64,000 nucleotides of DNA from a virus. The stretch's first letter is position 1. Every line of letters begins with the position of its first letter. Shown here piece by piece: positions 28,701 through 35,208 of this stretch. The stretch spans positions 1 through 64,000 of the IMG/VR virus record IMGVR_UViG_3300033149_002227. One strand, written 5' to 3'. The notes below the pieces were generated by a model. The model had not been told where the DNA came from. It ran no database searches and worked only from the letters and a program-made list of their open reading frames with translations. The translations under genes were made by a program, and so were the position numbers.

Positions 28701-29932
28701 CGAACCCAGACACGATTCTTTGGAACGTTCGTAAAGAAAAAACTGAATTGAATTGGACTGGCACCGATGGTGCATCTCTTCCGACGGGTGTTACACCAGC
28801 GGCGTGGTTCGATCTCTCTACAGTTGCAACCACATACCGATTCTGGTTCTCTGATGGTTCGACAACGGCACCGGTAGCGGGCGGAACTACGTTAGTGCCG
28901 GTTCCGTTTACGGGAGCCGAAACTGACCAAGATATTTCCGATTTGGTTCTGGTTGCAATGCTTGCTGCCGATGTGGAATTCGCTAGTGCACATAACGGTG
29001 GTGGGGGGTCCAGAGAAATTGAAGTTGAAGTAGCCACGGGTGGTTCTGTAACGGATGCAGTAGATGGTTCCGTACCGACCGGAGTCGGGATCGTCATCGT
29101 GATTAATGGTAATGATGTTCCGGCTGGTTCTGATATCAGCGTTCGTGTTATTCGTACTATTCAGATGAGCACCACGCTGTCGATTGACGTGCATCCTACT
29201 CCGGGTATGACCGTATCAGCGCAGTTTATTCCATTCATCGAAGCAACTGATATTGTGAGATACCGTTTCAATGGTTGGGTCTCTGGTCCGTTGGGTGGAT
29301 ATACCGTCGATACGATGGTGGCACCACTGGGTATAGCGCCATATGAATACGATATCGTGGAAGGAATTCTTAGGTTCGATGCCACCCCACCAGAGAATCT
29401 GTTTTTCTCTATTACGTACAACGTGGCACGACCAAACGGAATGCCAGAATCAATATTAGTGCGCATGGAGTATATTGTAGCCGATATTCTACCAGATCAT
29501 TTGTCTTATAATCCACCCCTCGGATTCGATACATCACTAGGGGTTGGCACACAAATCATAAACACTACTACCAATCTGACTTATACATGGGACGGCGCGG
29601 TTTGGAATACCGATCCTGTACCGGTGCCGGGAACGCAATATTACGTGACGCGCCCTCAGCAGATATGGGAGTACGATGGATTTGTGTTTAATCTACTGTT
29701 TAACGTGGGCGACCCATTCACCAAACCACCGGTTGTAGACTATCCGGCGTTCGGCGAAGGAATCCGATATGCAACTTATGCTTTTGGCACATCAACTGAC
29801 GCTTTGGCGCAATGGCCAGATGCATTTTACATCATGGAGCATCCGGGTGATTGCCCCAACACTTTTGGCACACCAGAAGACCCTATGGCACCAGCACCGC
29901 CAGCAGCGCCATTGCTTCCGGGTGATTGCTAA
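19703..29932 (+). CDS. Giant virion structural protein (3409 residues), gp7-like position
   Basis: 3409 residues in one uninterrupted frame. It follows gp25 and gp6 in the place where T4 has gp7, gp8 and gp10, so a baseplate or tail-periphery role is likely. The N-terminal region (about 1-130) is acidic with FYAWTPPIDYDKH. The centre is mixed, with PYVNRSVEGDE and many DxD-like loops. From about residue 2410 to 2960 it carries at least five beta modules of the kind in gp6, recognisable by LNGVLLEP, FLDGAL, VFQNRDL and VFVDARYQ followed by a DY strand. The C-terminus is Pro/Ala-rich (APAPPAAPLLP). No enzymatic domain was seen. Its own late promoter and paired upstream boxes imply high late expression. 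Fusion of several ancestral wedge proteins is possible. Confidence 0.8.
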   Translation: MAKERRAFTNYPEGSQTRQNNQETFIADDPSFEPEQANFLNGFIGDLTNLTAEDLERTPPILEGSAERQKYQLAVGSTFIDPDTQERESVASYTDLVNQIDSNGGDVSDPNRIFAVDFYAWTPPIDYDKHINFSRYLWIGTGTANVQGEYVTKEQSHSKTVIHHWDGATLTPNAALIFNGLPTVMAAGTYVEDASTTQRLVYLSDGATWQLLNLEVVSDVPTDFSEVVTPTYFYVARTGPDYQRPIVWKYSGGAGRWIPLPVVINNSLPEFPRENMIWEDSRLAGERVLKFFDSGAYQILTYTAAGGPPGTAGTDGEYIYDTREFESLTDTWTTENWWRHQEDLSPIDRAATDNEDQAIRPIIEFWDGIEGIVGDTRDYRNDSPVYKKYAIDQSSLDGFDTGEETTIFEYTRSVTGQDDPVLGFPLTFNNTGEFLFGLTLESDTTTVIGYHYFLDTNTGLLHGIWHKADELTEQAVDANGLYDVPVGMSANPDHEILVSASRSRMLRHMTGVIGAQDGFAGSTTGQNSYRWTDRSPTLGASIIDAEETLLRTTATLQDANLDFPDAIRRMAKDYNKVLFRFTNKMNQLWDNLSFTNGNGSLYPGLTATEACDAVLTSIFMGRTEDFPYYNSEMGTFLETLVTTGTATNIDPNPRPIYIPPSPPRVGAAPVYEPRSYEQRDGQTVLIGHEGTVIPTFTDERDLIWLEFQNRFFGATPDTFKVESATYSSRFNEAGITLSDHYGNYEPDTSILPVEDVVEDFNAIAGPADGLRVFSTNTAVFALFSAGQWLTRPAIVDDIFLNNGDGEYYIFNGVGTFSIDSWNRPFAFEYTTNEFRQIIRRDFERFIVFRENDFSENTTFDDSDPFTWNYRSAGVEGHYVGIYSRVYNSYRPHSAPWEVVGYSVEPAWWRTSYVPDSTASDGSPRYGSANSMWTDFAAGIVDHPAGSIQNDQFIMAGPVPVDAVGELLDPIAAGVVDNAKLDQQRIDDIWIFGDGAFIEQEFLNSSYFSYSIALAGYLMKNGQWTDSLWVSNRVPIGQTGTYPIFNNPHIVNGDTLTRPAISSRPIHLEIIDGVTQVNLGVHAWISEKVNVEGGSPTTGFARIVKNTSPALMWKCAGYINEARTIISTLSRAEIPFSDVHVILHKSQPISQNFTSGVLVAREETGVGYRVFGFDPFDPFFTIERSTIPTSGGQVLLAQDFTVVYTDNDDPNITGGSVFPNKTLQHTFEVTDFRLPSKSTIKNTAVLAVLVNGSRMKSQHITVDNTNNTVTIEDLVDLIEGDAIVVQVLTTQSDTSAQIRQFVVNGVTFPYFASGSGEYDRIEYGRYFETSTEVINFMLGYGRFLVAQGWIFDTLSEGGATRDWMLGAQRFARWVLDVESVWNRNPKTDILDEGTFYYSPIMNEANFVSPFGQTTSVETIENGAYGILNRNAEPIKSDGTLVSRIDDRIEVTRTDITDDQTEIFGLRVNLIEAEHVVVFSNITRFNDVIYDPISGLAQRTLVVDSYRTLNWQGRLEADGYILSGGSILPNFEKQAFDFTRFYDRFNTVDDPTKRELARDLYGYVPANQSRSVTTGNRTPNIERRVTSDSSQYMIPVGAADRSRFDYYRGMVQAKGTNRAIYAFTRGSTIGRDKFTINEDWAWKIGPPEFGDTRREVIRLNVSSLDFRDEAQVVNFGDPIDTRNNTIEVLDFDRTDPDNNPRWIVPPSECETEDSCNLKFPIDRDTGLIDVDQYAYYAKLYDIPNNINILNHVQYDPQLEKFDTGATCFLDYRVDNDPARYNAGPGASFSNDRCWREPQVGSLWWNPLRKLYIPYRDLLPEYESAAKFWGDPLYYKSTIERPDDDDRTVITTYDYLDITRITPVPHGITIGDTIVVSIQKCTQSEYNLTNVEVTATSTTELEFEIESNPDTPATGDPEVVFGHIDIYEWVESPVLPSEWEEYVEGLNDPNHPNGTPLNVDDPSFVEITTLTTGNAQTTLYYFWVLNSTGDNPRGKDLTAFQISSRIADPTANQVPWFAPVDENNMIIFTDGEKVLDNYGLEIIIDQRFLQTHGAFVLFTQGSDFFPVPPEIVEKMADCLAQLDGKGSVVPSPMLAPSEKYGSCFFPIQTVFADVSSAVDVYVSSINRIFSRKNLSEIDILTGIFKLDDEFSDTNPDGFWQRAPYVNRSVEGDEVYEAVQTTAERDRRFAENLYAEGDIVRVIESGQTDPWTGLEVPSNYQLTDGLFIEVGVDNNTATINRNIVIDQERFRGSAGQIAGALYFLIYDVLEKGEQNDLMYSLMHEMKVQHPDPRCDWFFKTSYITTLVSTSTDNSPFVRPDEVSAIRDNILNTKPFRTKFRGDVNAVSSAEIEDFGTNLLEFPDKKITMVLDRLSCNALDDCGWESGAWDSRQLPCSVWDKPLWDYDDLGRQEYYLLGTFTGDNATKKFVFDAIFDPTLYNIKTVVKQSGVEVDADYIVVTTSHTQVFVDTTFSLASTFTVEVLQAQGFYADADPTFIGTTLDESLFLPAPSDYLHAVPRTQVPPTEFYTVVGGDGNTFTTTSSPWIELYLNGVLLEPFVDYVYAFDYALSTFSAILTVAPTPGDEIAYGFIRGCYDINDPMGGRPEERIVTAVTDSVNICVINDYTQAYLGWDTTPWDVAAWDQGPVNVGRRVFIMSVGEQENIPPGTEFFNTSEDITVIDAALIMGTSPISYEIVSIELQKGGIGVFTPMTEGVEYGFIGTFNNAITTLAPDQEDFITNGVDFVFATTGGTEILYVFLDGALKTEGIEYTLDVTRTIITWTQPAPVISPNNATAASTDEVGDGFTTDYETGHADDSLNIDNMFVFQNRDLVPTADYSVVAGVADLRFDTAPLLDDELIFHTVGNTFADNSVAFTVDTFTAGAAQTIFTTTSGGFATSESTWVFVDARYQVEGTDYNVTGVDQVTFTAPMAGGEAVETRVINKGVINVEHIVFTSTATNGAPTDIIAGLNDANPIHRTLVFVDDEIQNGWKSAPENPDYSILNTNPDTILWNVRKEKTELNWTGTDGASLPTGVTPAAWFDLSTVATTYRFWFSDGSTTAPVAGGTTLVPVPFTGAETDQDISDLVLVAMLAADVEFASAHNGGGGSREIEVEVATGGSVTDAVDGSVPTGVGIVIVINGNDVPAGSDISVRVIRTIQMSTTLSIDVHPTPGMTVSAQFIPFIEATDIVRYRFNGWVSGPLGGYTVDTMVAPLGIAPYEYDIVEGILRFDATPPENLFFSITYNVARPNGMPESILVRMEYIVADILPDHLSYNPPLGFDTSLGVGTQIINTTTNLTYTWDGAVWNTDPVPVPGTQYYVTRPQQIWEYDGFVFNLLFNVGDPFTKPPVVDYPAFGEGIRYATYAFGTSTDALAQWPDAFYIMEHPGDCPNTFGTPEDPMAPAPPAAPLLPGDC

Positions 29933-29934
29933 CT

Positions 29935-29942
29935 GTAAATAT
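29935..29942 (+). promoter_or_regulatory. Late promoter of the 222-residue virion gene
   Basis: GTAAATAT with TAAATA at 29936-29941, 23 bp before ATG 29964, starting in the 3' flank of the giant gene. Confidence 0.65.
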
Positions 29943-29963
29943 GACTAAATCGAGGAACAACGA

Positions 29964-30632
29964 ATGCACATGTCAGACGAAATGAATATCCGCTTAGAGG
30001 GACACGTCCTCATACGGGAGTATGATGATATGACTGGTCTTCAAAAAGATCGGAAAATGGAATGCGACCAGTCCTTCGCTAATGAGCAGCTTCGCGACAA
30101 GTACATGCGAGAAAGCCAAGGGCGGGTAGTCCTTGACCAGCGTAATGCTATCCATAATGAGCATGCTTCTATCATCCTTGCTCGTGGACTGGCAAACCGT
30201 GATGACGGCTCTGTGTACTCCATGCATTTCGGTAGTGGCGGTGCCACAATCGACCCCCTTGGTGATATTATTTTTGCAACACCAAACACAGTGGGTGCGG
30301 CTGATTTGAATGTACCAACTTATTTCGAAGTGGTGGACGACACACTGGGTGCCCCTCCCGGCAACCAAATGGCAGTCCGTCACGTAAACGGAACCTTATT
30401 TTCAGACGTAGAAATCCGTTGCGTAATCGACAAAGACGAGCCATTTGGGCAGCAAGCCTTTGATAATGTCGGATTCAACATCAATGACGAGTCGCTGTTT
30501 ATATTCGACGAAATCGGGCTCAAATCCCAAGACGGATTGTTGCTCACTCACATTACCTTTTCACCCATTCAGAAATCGGCAAACAGAATCATCGAGGTGG
30601 TATACACCCTTCGAGTTAGAATCTGCGAGTAA
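29964..30632 (+). CDS. Virion structural protein, unknown
   Basis: 222 residues, with GAGGAACAACGA before the ATG. The phrases RLEGHVLIREYDD, NEHASIILARGLANR and YSMHFGSGGATIDP belong to a virion-protein type that I recognise from marine T4-like phages, though without a known function. The C-terminal part is beta-rich (EVVYTLRVRIC). It is placed between the giant protein and the tail fibres and has a late promoter of its own, so it is probably a baseplate or fibre-attachment component. Confidence 0.65.
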   Translation: MHMSDEMNIRLEGHVLIREYDDMTGLQKDRKMECDQSFANEQLRDKYMRESQGRVVLDQRNAIHNEHASIILARGLANRDDGSVYSMHFGSGGATIDPLGDIIFATPNTVGAADLNVPTYFEVVDDTLGAPPGNQMAVRHVNGTLFSDVEIRCVIDKDEPFGQQAFDNVGFNINDESLFIFDEIGLKSQDGLLLTHITFSPIQKSANRIIEVVYTLRVRICE

Positions 30633-30636
30633 ACAG

Positions 30637-30644
30637 ATAAATAC
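30637..30644 (+). promoter_or_regulatory. Late promoter of the tail-fibre block
   Basis: ATAAATAC preceded by G; TAAATA at 30638-30643, 23 bp before ATG 30666. Probably drives the fibre genes to 36216. Confidence 0.7.
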
Positions 30645-30665
30645 CAATCTAGAGGAATCAAACTA

Positions 30666-31319
30666 ATGCCAGCGTACACACTAGACAACAGCCGAGGAGT
30701 AACCGTAGCCATAATTAATGTTGGCACGACTACCGGCGTGACGTTCCCGATTGAAATTCAGGGACAGGGTATTGGTCCTTATGGAACGATTTACGCGGAC
30801 ACCGTTTATCACATGTTGGAGAACTTTGCCAACACTATCGAGCCAACCAACCCCGTTGAAGGTATGGACTTCTACAAGACGGACACGCAAGTCCCCCATT
30901 TTTACGATGGTTCGGGGTTTGTTCCGTATCTGACTCAGGGAAGTGCAAACGCAGGCAGGTTCGTTATGCTACCAACCGCTACGGGCATCGACATGACCAA
31001 CATCGCAACTATACCATTGTTCACGGCTCCCGGTGACGGTTCTGCGTGGTTACCAACTATGTTGGTACTGGTATCCACCGACGCAAATGCTGTTGCTGGA
31101 CCGGCACACATCAATCTCCAGATTGCTGCTGCTGAGGATGTACTAGAACAGACGCCGGTATCCAACGCTAGTTTGACAACTGCTCATCAATACAGCATCG
31201 GGGGCTCCACAAGGTTTGCAACCGGTATAGAAACAATCAGTATGGAAATCACCATTCCGGCTCCTGCTACGGCATTAGTCATGAATGCATTCCTATTCGG
31301 GTTCAACAACAGGACATAA
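30666..31319 (+). CDS. Tail-fibre-associated virion protein
   Basis: 217 residues, with an AGAGGAATCAAACT ribosome site. The N-terminus (AYTLDNSRGVTVAIINVGTT) and the motif VEGMDFYKTDTQVPHFYDGSGFVPY (the first stretch of which names the fibre-type YKTD...YDG block at about residues 60-85) recur in fibre proteins of T4-like phages; a similar block, LFYDTDTEVSFVWDGAEW, is in the next gene. The rest is beta-rich with Ala/Thr. It probably forms part of a fibre or its attachment to the baseplate. No enzymatic residues seen. Confidence 0.65.
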   Translation: MPAYTLDNSRGVTVAIINVGTTTGVTFPIEIQGQGIGPYGTIYADTVYHMLENFANTIEPTNPVEGMDFYKTDTQVPHFYDGSGFVPYLTQGSANAGRFVMLPTATGIDMTNIATIPLFTAPGDGSAWLPTMLVLVSTDANAVAGPAHINLQIAAAEDVLEQTPVSNASLTTAHQYSIGGSTRFATGIETISMEITIPAPATALVMNAFLFGFNNRT

Positions 31320-31324
31320 AGTAG

Positions 31325-32911
31325 ATGGCTATTACACTCATCCCATACGGATTACTCGAAGATGGCAAATATGGCATCAAGCTAAGTGATGACATTCTTG
31401 GCGTGCCTGTTGCTGCGGCGATAGAAGTACTCGATACGCTACCATCATCAGCAGACCCAGATAACTTTGCGGGTCGTACTGTTTTCGCCAAAGATGCACA
31501 GCTTCCTTATGTATTTTTAAACGACACCACAGAATGGTTTCCACTGGAAGGAATTCCAGCAGACGTTGGTGCCGTCGGTGGCAACCCACCAACAGTCCCA
31601 ATCCCACCAGATGGTTCGCTTTTCTATGATACTGATACTGAAGTATCTTTTGTATGGGACGGAGCCGAATGGCAAGCAATGGGTGGCCGATTTGCTGGTA
31701 GGTACGTCGAACAAATTACAATATCTTCTGGTTTTGCAGGACCGGGCGGCGATACGTTCTCGTTAGGAACAACTCCAGTTTATGCCGAATTCGTAGAAGT
31801 ATTCTTGGATGGTGTACGACAGGTACCGAATCCCGGCGGCGATTACAATGTAATCGGTTCATCGGCTGTTTTCCCTGTCCCGGTTGCAGCGGCAGTTGTA
31901 GTTTACACAAGAACACTAGAGTCTACCGTTTTGGAAGACCCTGCGCTACTTCAGAACGCACAATGCATTAGAGCTATCTATGATAATCAAGCAGCAGGTA
32001 TTACTGATTTTGATATCGGTGCGGCGGGTGTTGATCCTTCGTGTACTATGGTATTCCAGAATGGTTCCTTCTTAGTCGGCGGTGGCGTTGATTATAATGT
32101 TTCATCCGCCAACACAACAATAACTGGAATCGTAAAGATAGCCGTAACTACTGCCGAGGTGACAACATTATTTGCGCACGGCGCAGCAACCGGTGACGTA
32201 GTAACAATCACTGGATGCGACCAACCCGAATTCAATGGAACCTTCACGGTAACCGTCACAGGACTAGCTACGTTCAATATTCCTGTAGTAATAACAGCAC
32301 CGGCATCATGTACGGGAGCACTAGTAAGTTATAGTCCTCCGATGGTTAATGATGAAGTTATCCTGAATGTGGGTACGACACTGGCTGACGACATCACTAT
32401 CATGACATTCCAGAGAATTATTGTAGCACCAGCTACAGGTGAAGCAAACACTGCTTCTAATCTAGGCGTTGGTACTGGTCTATTCTCGACCAAGGCTGGT
32501 ATAGACCTACGGTTCAAATCCATCTCTGGTGGTAACGGAGTATTGGTTACCGATACTGGTGGTGGAACCGTAACTATTTCGGCGGATGCCCTTCAGACAT
32601 ATGAGTCCAGAGTTGGTATTAATACATCAATATACAACTTGGGTACAACGGATAGCTACATTGGTGTCCGTGATACGTCATCCGTTGTAACAGTTGACGT
32701 TTCAACTGTTCCGGGCGGAACATCTGGTTCGGGTCGTCGCTTAGTTGTTCAGGATGAATCGGGTGGTGCAGGAACAAACAACATTCAAATTGCGCACGCG
32801 AGTGCACAATTTGCCGGAGCCGCAAGCCCACTCATAATCAATGTGGACTACGGATCAGTAACTATAGTGTACGATGGCAACGATTGGCACATCGTATCGA
32901 AGACCTTTTAA
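31325..32911 (+). CDS. Tail-fibre protein with repeated DG-Y modules
   Basis: 528 residues. The N-terminal part has two YDTDTEVSFVWDG-type fibre blocks (about residues 55-125). Next come two copies of the module also seen in gp6 and the giant protein: FLDGVRQ with DYNV at about 155-180, and VFQNGSF with DYNV at about 235-265. The C-terminal part (about 360-528) is Gly/Ser/Thr-rich beta sequence ending WHIVSKTF, as in fibre tips. It probably forms a trimer. Directly follows the previous gene by 5 nt. Confidence 0.75.
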   Translation: MAITLIPYGLLEDGKYGIKLSDDILGVPVAAAIEVLDTLPSSADPDNFAGRTVFAKDAQLPYVFLNDTTEWFPLEGIPADVGAVGGNPPTVPIPPDGSLFYDTDTEVSFVWDGAEWQAMGGRFAGRYVEQITISSGFAGPGGDTFSLGTTPVYAEFVEVFLDGVRQVPNPGGDYNVIGSSAVFPVPVAAAVVVYTRTLESTVLEDPALLQNAQCIRAIYDNQAAGITDFDIGAAGVDPSCTMVFQNGSFLVGGGVDYNVSSANTTITGIVKIAVTTAEVTTLFAHGAATGDVVTITGCDQPEFNGTFTVTVTGLATFNIPVVITAPASCTGALVSYSPPMVNDEVILNVGTTLADDITIMTFQRIIVAPATGEANTASNLGVGTGLFSTKAGIDLRFKSISGGNGVLVTDTGGGTVTISADALQTYESRVGINTSIYNLGTTDSYIGVRDTSSVVTVDVSTVPGGTSGSGRRLVVQDESGGAGTNNIQIAHASAQFAGAASPLIINVDYGSVTIVYDGNDWHIVSKTF

Positions 32912-32923
32912 GGGTAAACGGCA

Positions 32924-33606
32924 ATGGTAACAAAGGTAACTAGAGACGTTATGGACCTAAGCGTCAGAGCCATTGCGGATGGTATCACCGTTGAAGGTAA
33001 TTGTGGTGCTAATTTTAGTTTTAATGGTGTTCCGATTGGTCTCAGTACACCATGTGATGGTGTTGTGGTGCTAATTTTAGTTTTAATGGTGTTCCGATTG
33101 GTCTCAGTACACCATGTGATGGTGCGTTCGTTAATCTTGATGCAACCAACATCACCGCAACGGGTACCTTTGATGTTACCGGCGCTACGGTTGTTGGTAT
33201 CGTCTCGGTTCCCATTGGTGGTGTGATTTTCTTTAACGCCGCGTTCGCCACTATACCGTCAAATTGGCAGTTGTGCGACGGAACCAACGGCACTCCTGAT
33301 ATGACCAATCAGTTCGTGTATGGCACGAATACTGAAGGTGAGCTTTTAGATACTGGCGGTGATGCTGATGCCGTAGTTGTAGATCACGGTCATAGTCTGT
33401 CTGGGAATGGATCGCATAGTCACACTACCCGAGCAGGCGTGAATGGTAATGGCTCTGGTGGTTTCGACGATGCTAACCATGGCTTTAATGTTGCGGTTGA
33501 CGGTAATGGATCGCATAGTCACACGATTAACAATACTGGTGTAAGCGGGAATAACGCGAACCTTCCACCATATATTAAATTGGCGTTCATTCAACGAATG
33601 TCATAA
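32924..33606 (+). pseudogene. Tail-collar fibre gene, frameshifted by a 62-bp duplication
   Basis: Starts at ATG 32924 (MVTKVTRDVMDLSV). After about 45 codons a perfect 62-bp tandem duplication shifts the frame, and the first frame ends at 33226. Removing one copy restores one frame of 206 residues from 32924 to 33606. Its second half is a phage tail-collar domain: PIGGVIFF, NWQLCDGTNGTPDM, NQFVYG, two GNGSHSHT repeats, and NLPPYIKLAFIQRM at the end. Such domains end short tail fibres and bind receptors. As sequenced only the fragment or a restart at GTG 33223 could be made. It could be a true mutation, phase variation or an assembly error. Confidence 0.8.
33001..33124 (+). repeat. Perfect 62-bp tandem duplication
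   Basis: Bases 33001-33062 are repeated exactly at 33063-33124, with different flanking bases on both sides. Because 62 is not a multiple of three it breaks the reading frame of the tail-collar gene. Confidence 0.95.
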
Positions 33607-33619
33607 GAGGAAAAGAGTA

Positions 33620-34243
33620 ATGGTAACAAAAGCAACTAGAGATGTCATCGACTTAAACGTCCGAGAGATCATTGATGGGTTCAAAGTTGATGTCCCCGAA
33701 AATCCGACTGAGAATCGTATGGACGGCGTTACTATCGGTGGTTCAAACCCCGTTGATGCCACGTTCGACGATCTGACTGCAACCAATCTTACTATACTTC
33801 CGGGTGGTACCATAGAGGCTACTGGCGCTACAGTAATTGGTGAATGGCAGGCAACTTATTCTGATATCGCGGAACAGTACGAATCCGACAAAGATTATGC
33901 TGCGGGAACGGTAGTGAAGATTGGTGGCGATAAAGAAATCACCGCTTCTGACGTATCTGTGGATGATGTGTTCGGTGTTATTTCATCAGAACCAGCTTAT
34001 GTGTTGAATTCTGGCAAAGAAGGACTATATTTGCCAGTAGTGATGGTAGGCCGTATTCCCGTCCGCGTCAAAGGCCCGATTGCCAAAGGTGAACGACTTG
34101 TATCGTCCAACACTCCGGGTGTAGCTCGGGCTGTCAAGAAAAGTGAACTTTCTTGCCACACACCAATCTTCGGACGCTCGCTAGAAAATAGCGATGACGA
34201 AGGAGAGCGTTTGGTAGAAGTAGCTTTCGTCACAATCAAGTAA
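33620..34243 (+). CDS. Tail-fibre protein, paralogue of the frameshifted gene
   Basis: 207 residues. The N-terminal 20 residues (MVTKATRDVIDLNVREIIDG) match the start of the previous gene at protein and nearly at DNA level, so both probably attach to the same partner. The rest has the block YSDIAEQYESDKDYAAGTVV common near the ends of phage and cyanophage fibres. Next comes a beta domain with VMVGRIPVRVKGPIAKG and FGRSLEN, a form known from fibre C-terminal segments that may act as an oligomerisation domain. Clear ribosome site GAGGAAAAGAGTA. Confidence 0.75.
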   Translation: MVTKATRDVIDLNVREIIDGFKVDVPENPTENRMDGVTIGGSNPVDATFDDLTATNLTILPGGTIEATGATVIGEWQATYSDIAEQYESDKDYAAGTVVKIGGDKEITASDVSVDDVFGVISSEPAYVLNSGKEGLYLPVVMVGRIPVRVKGPIAKGERLVSSNTPGVARAVKKSELSCHTPIFGRSLENSDDEGERLVEVAFVTIK

Positions 34244-34254
34244 AGGTTAGGTAG

Positions 34255-35205
34255 ATGACTTACAGACAGGGTGAAATAATTGTAGCTACTGATTTCAATA
34301 CGTTCAGAACGGATGTGTTGGATATCTGGGATGTCGGTAACGGCAATCGCGGTTACGGGCAGATTGATACTGGTGGCGCATCACCTATTCCTCTAGCATC
34401 GGTGGGTGCCGATGTATTAAGTGCCGAATGGGAAGCATTCCGACTCGCCGCTCAGACCTGTTCAGACCACCAAGGTAGTTCTACAACTTTTCCACCTGCT
34501 TCAGTATTAGAAGTTACTGACACCATCGTAGCGCATGATGCGCTTGATGGTAATGCTTACGATATCGGTGTAAGTCTAGCTACCATAGAGACCAACCGAT
34601 TGACTGCTGATGCTGGTTCTGTATCGGTTTTTGCAAACTCACTAAACGATAGCCGAGGCACCGCATGGGCTAATACATTACAACACCGATTTACGGCTGT
34701 GCTACCAACAGTAGATGATGCGCGATATTTCTTCAACTCTGGTGGACAAATCCGAATTCGTGGTTCCCGTTCTGGTGGTTCTGGAACACCCCAAAACGCC
34801 AGTTGGACAGAAATTCTCACGAACATGGGAACCGTCATATTCGACCACACCATTACCACCAATACGGGTGGCGGACCCGGATGGTCATTCTCCAATGTTG
34901 GTTACTTCGACCTTACCACTTCATTTCAACAAATCGCCACAGGTGTTGATACGACAGGTGGACAGTATGCTACCAACGAAGCACGAATTGATGCTCGTAC
35001 AACTGATGGTCCGGGTGGGCCGAATGGAGATAGAGGAAGAAACTTAGAATTCCGAGTACGATACTTCGATAATCATAGCAACATATTCGCCGACAATGTA
35101 AACGGTACTATTACATCTGATGTCGATTATCGGATAGCCACATCTCCACTGACTATTCAAACTCCAGTATTCGCTACGTCCATATCTCTCACTGCCGGAT
35201 CATAA
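34255..35205 (+). CDS. Virion protein, GNRGYGQ family, copy 1
   Basis: 316 residues. Shares NGNRGYGQ, VADTIVAHD-like (VTDTIVAHD), IETNR, SRGTAW and DARYFFNSGGQIRI with the next gene, so the two are tandem paralogues. This protein type occurs in marine T4-like phages near the fibre genes. The order is a short N-terminal domain, a helical stretch, then a long beta-rich C-terminal half ending SLTAGS. Function unknown, probably an accessory fibre or baseplate-decorating protein. Confidence 0.7.
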   Translation: MTYRQGEIIVATDFNTFRTDVLDIWDVGNGNRGYGQIDTGGASPIPLASVGADVLSAEWEAFRLAAQTCSDHQGSSTTFPPASVLEVTDTIVAHDALDGNAYDIGVSLATIETNRLTADAGSVSVFANSLNDSRGTAWANTLQHRFTAVLPTVDDARYFFNSGGQIRIRGSRSGGSGTPQNASWTEILTNMGTVIFDHTITTNTGGGPGWSFSNVGYFDLTTSFQQIATGVDTTGGQYATNEARIDARTTDGPGGPNGDRGRNLEFRVRYFDNHSNIFADNVNGTITSDVDYRIATSPLTIQTPVFATSISLTAGS

Positions 35206-35208
35206 ACC

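Noticed and set aside
33223-33606. Separate tail-collar gene starting at GTG 33223
   Set aside because: The frame continues upstream without a stop to the duplicated region and joins the gene starting at 32924 when one repeat copy is removed, so it is a broken part of that gene.
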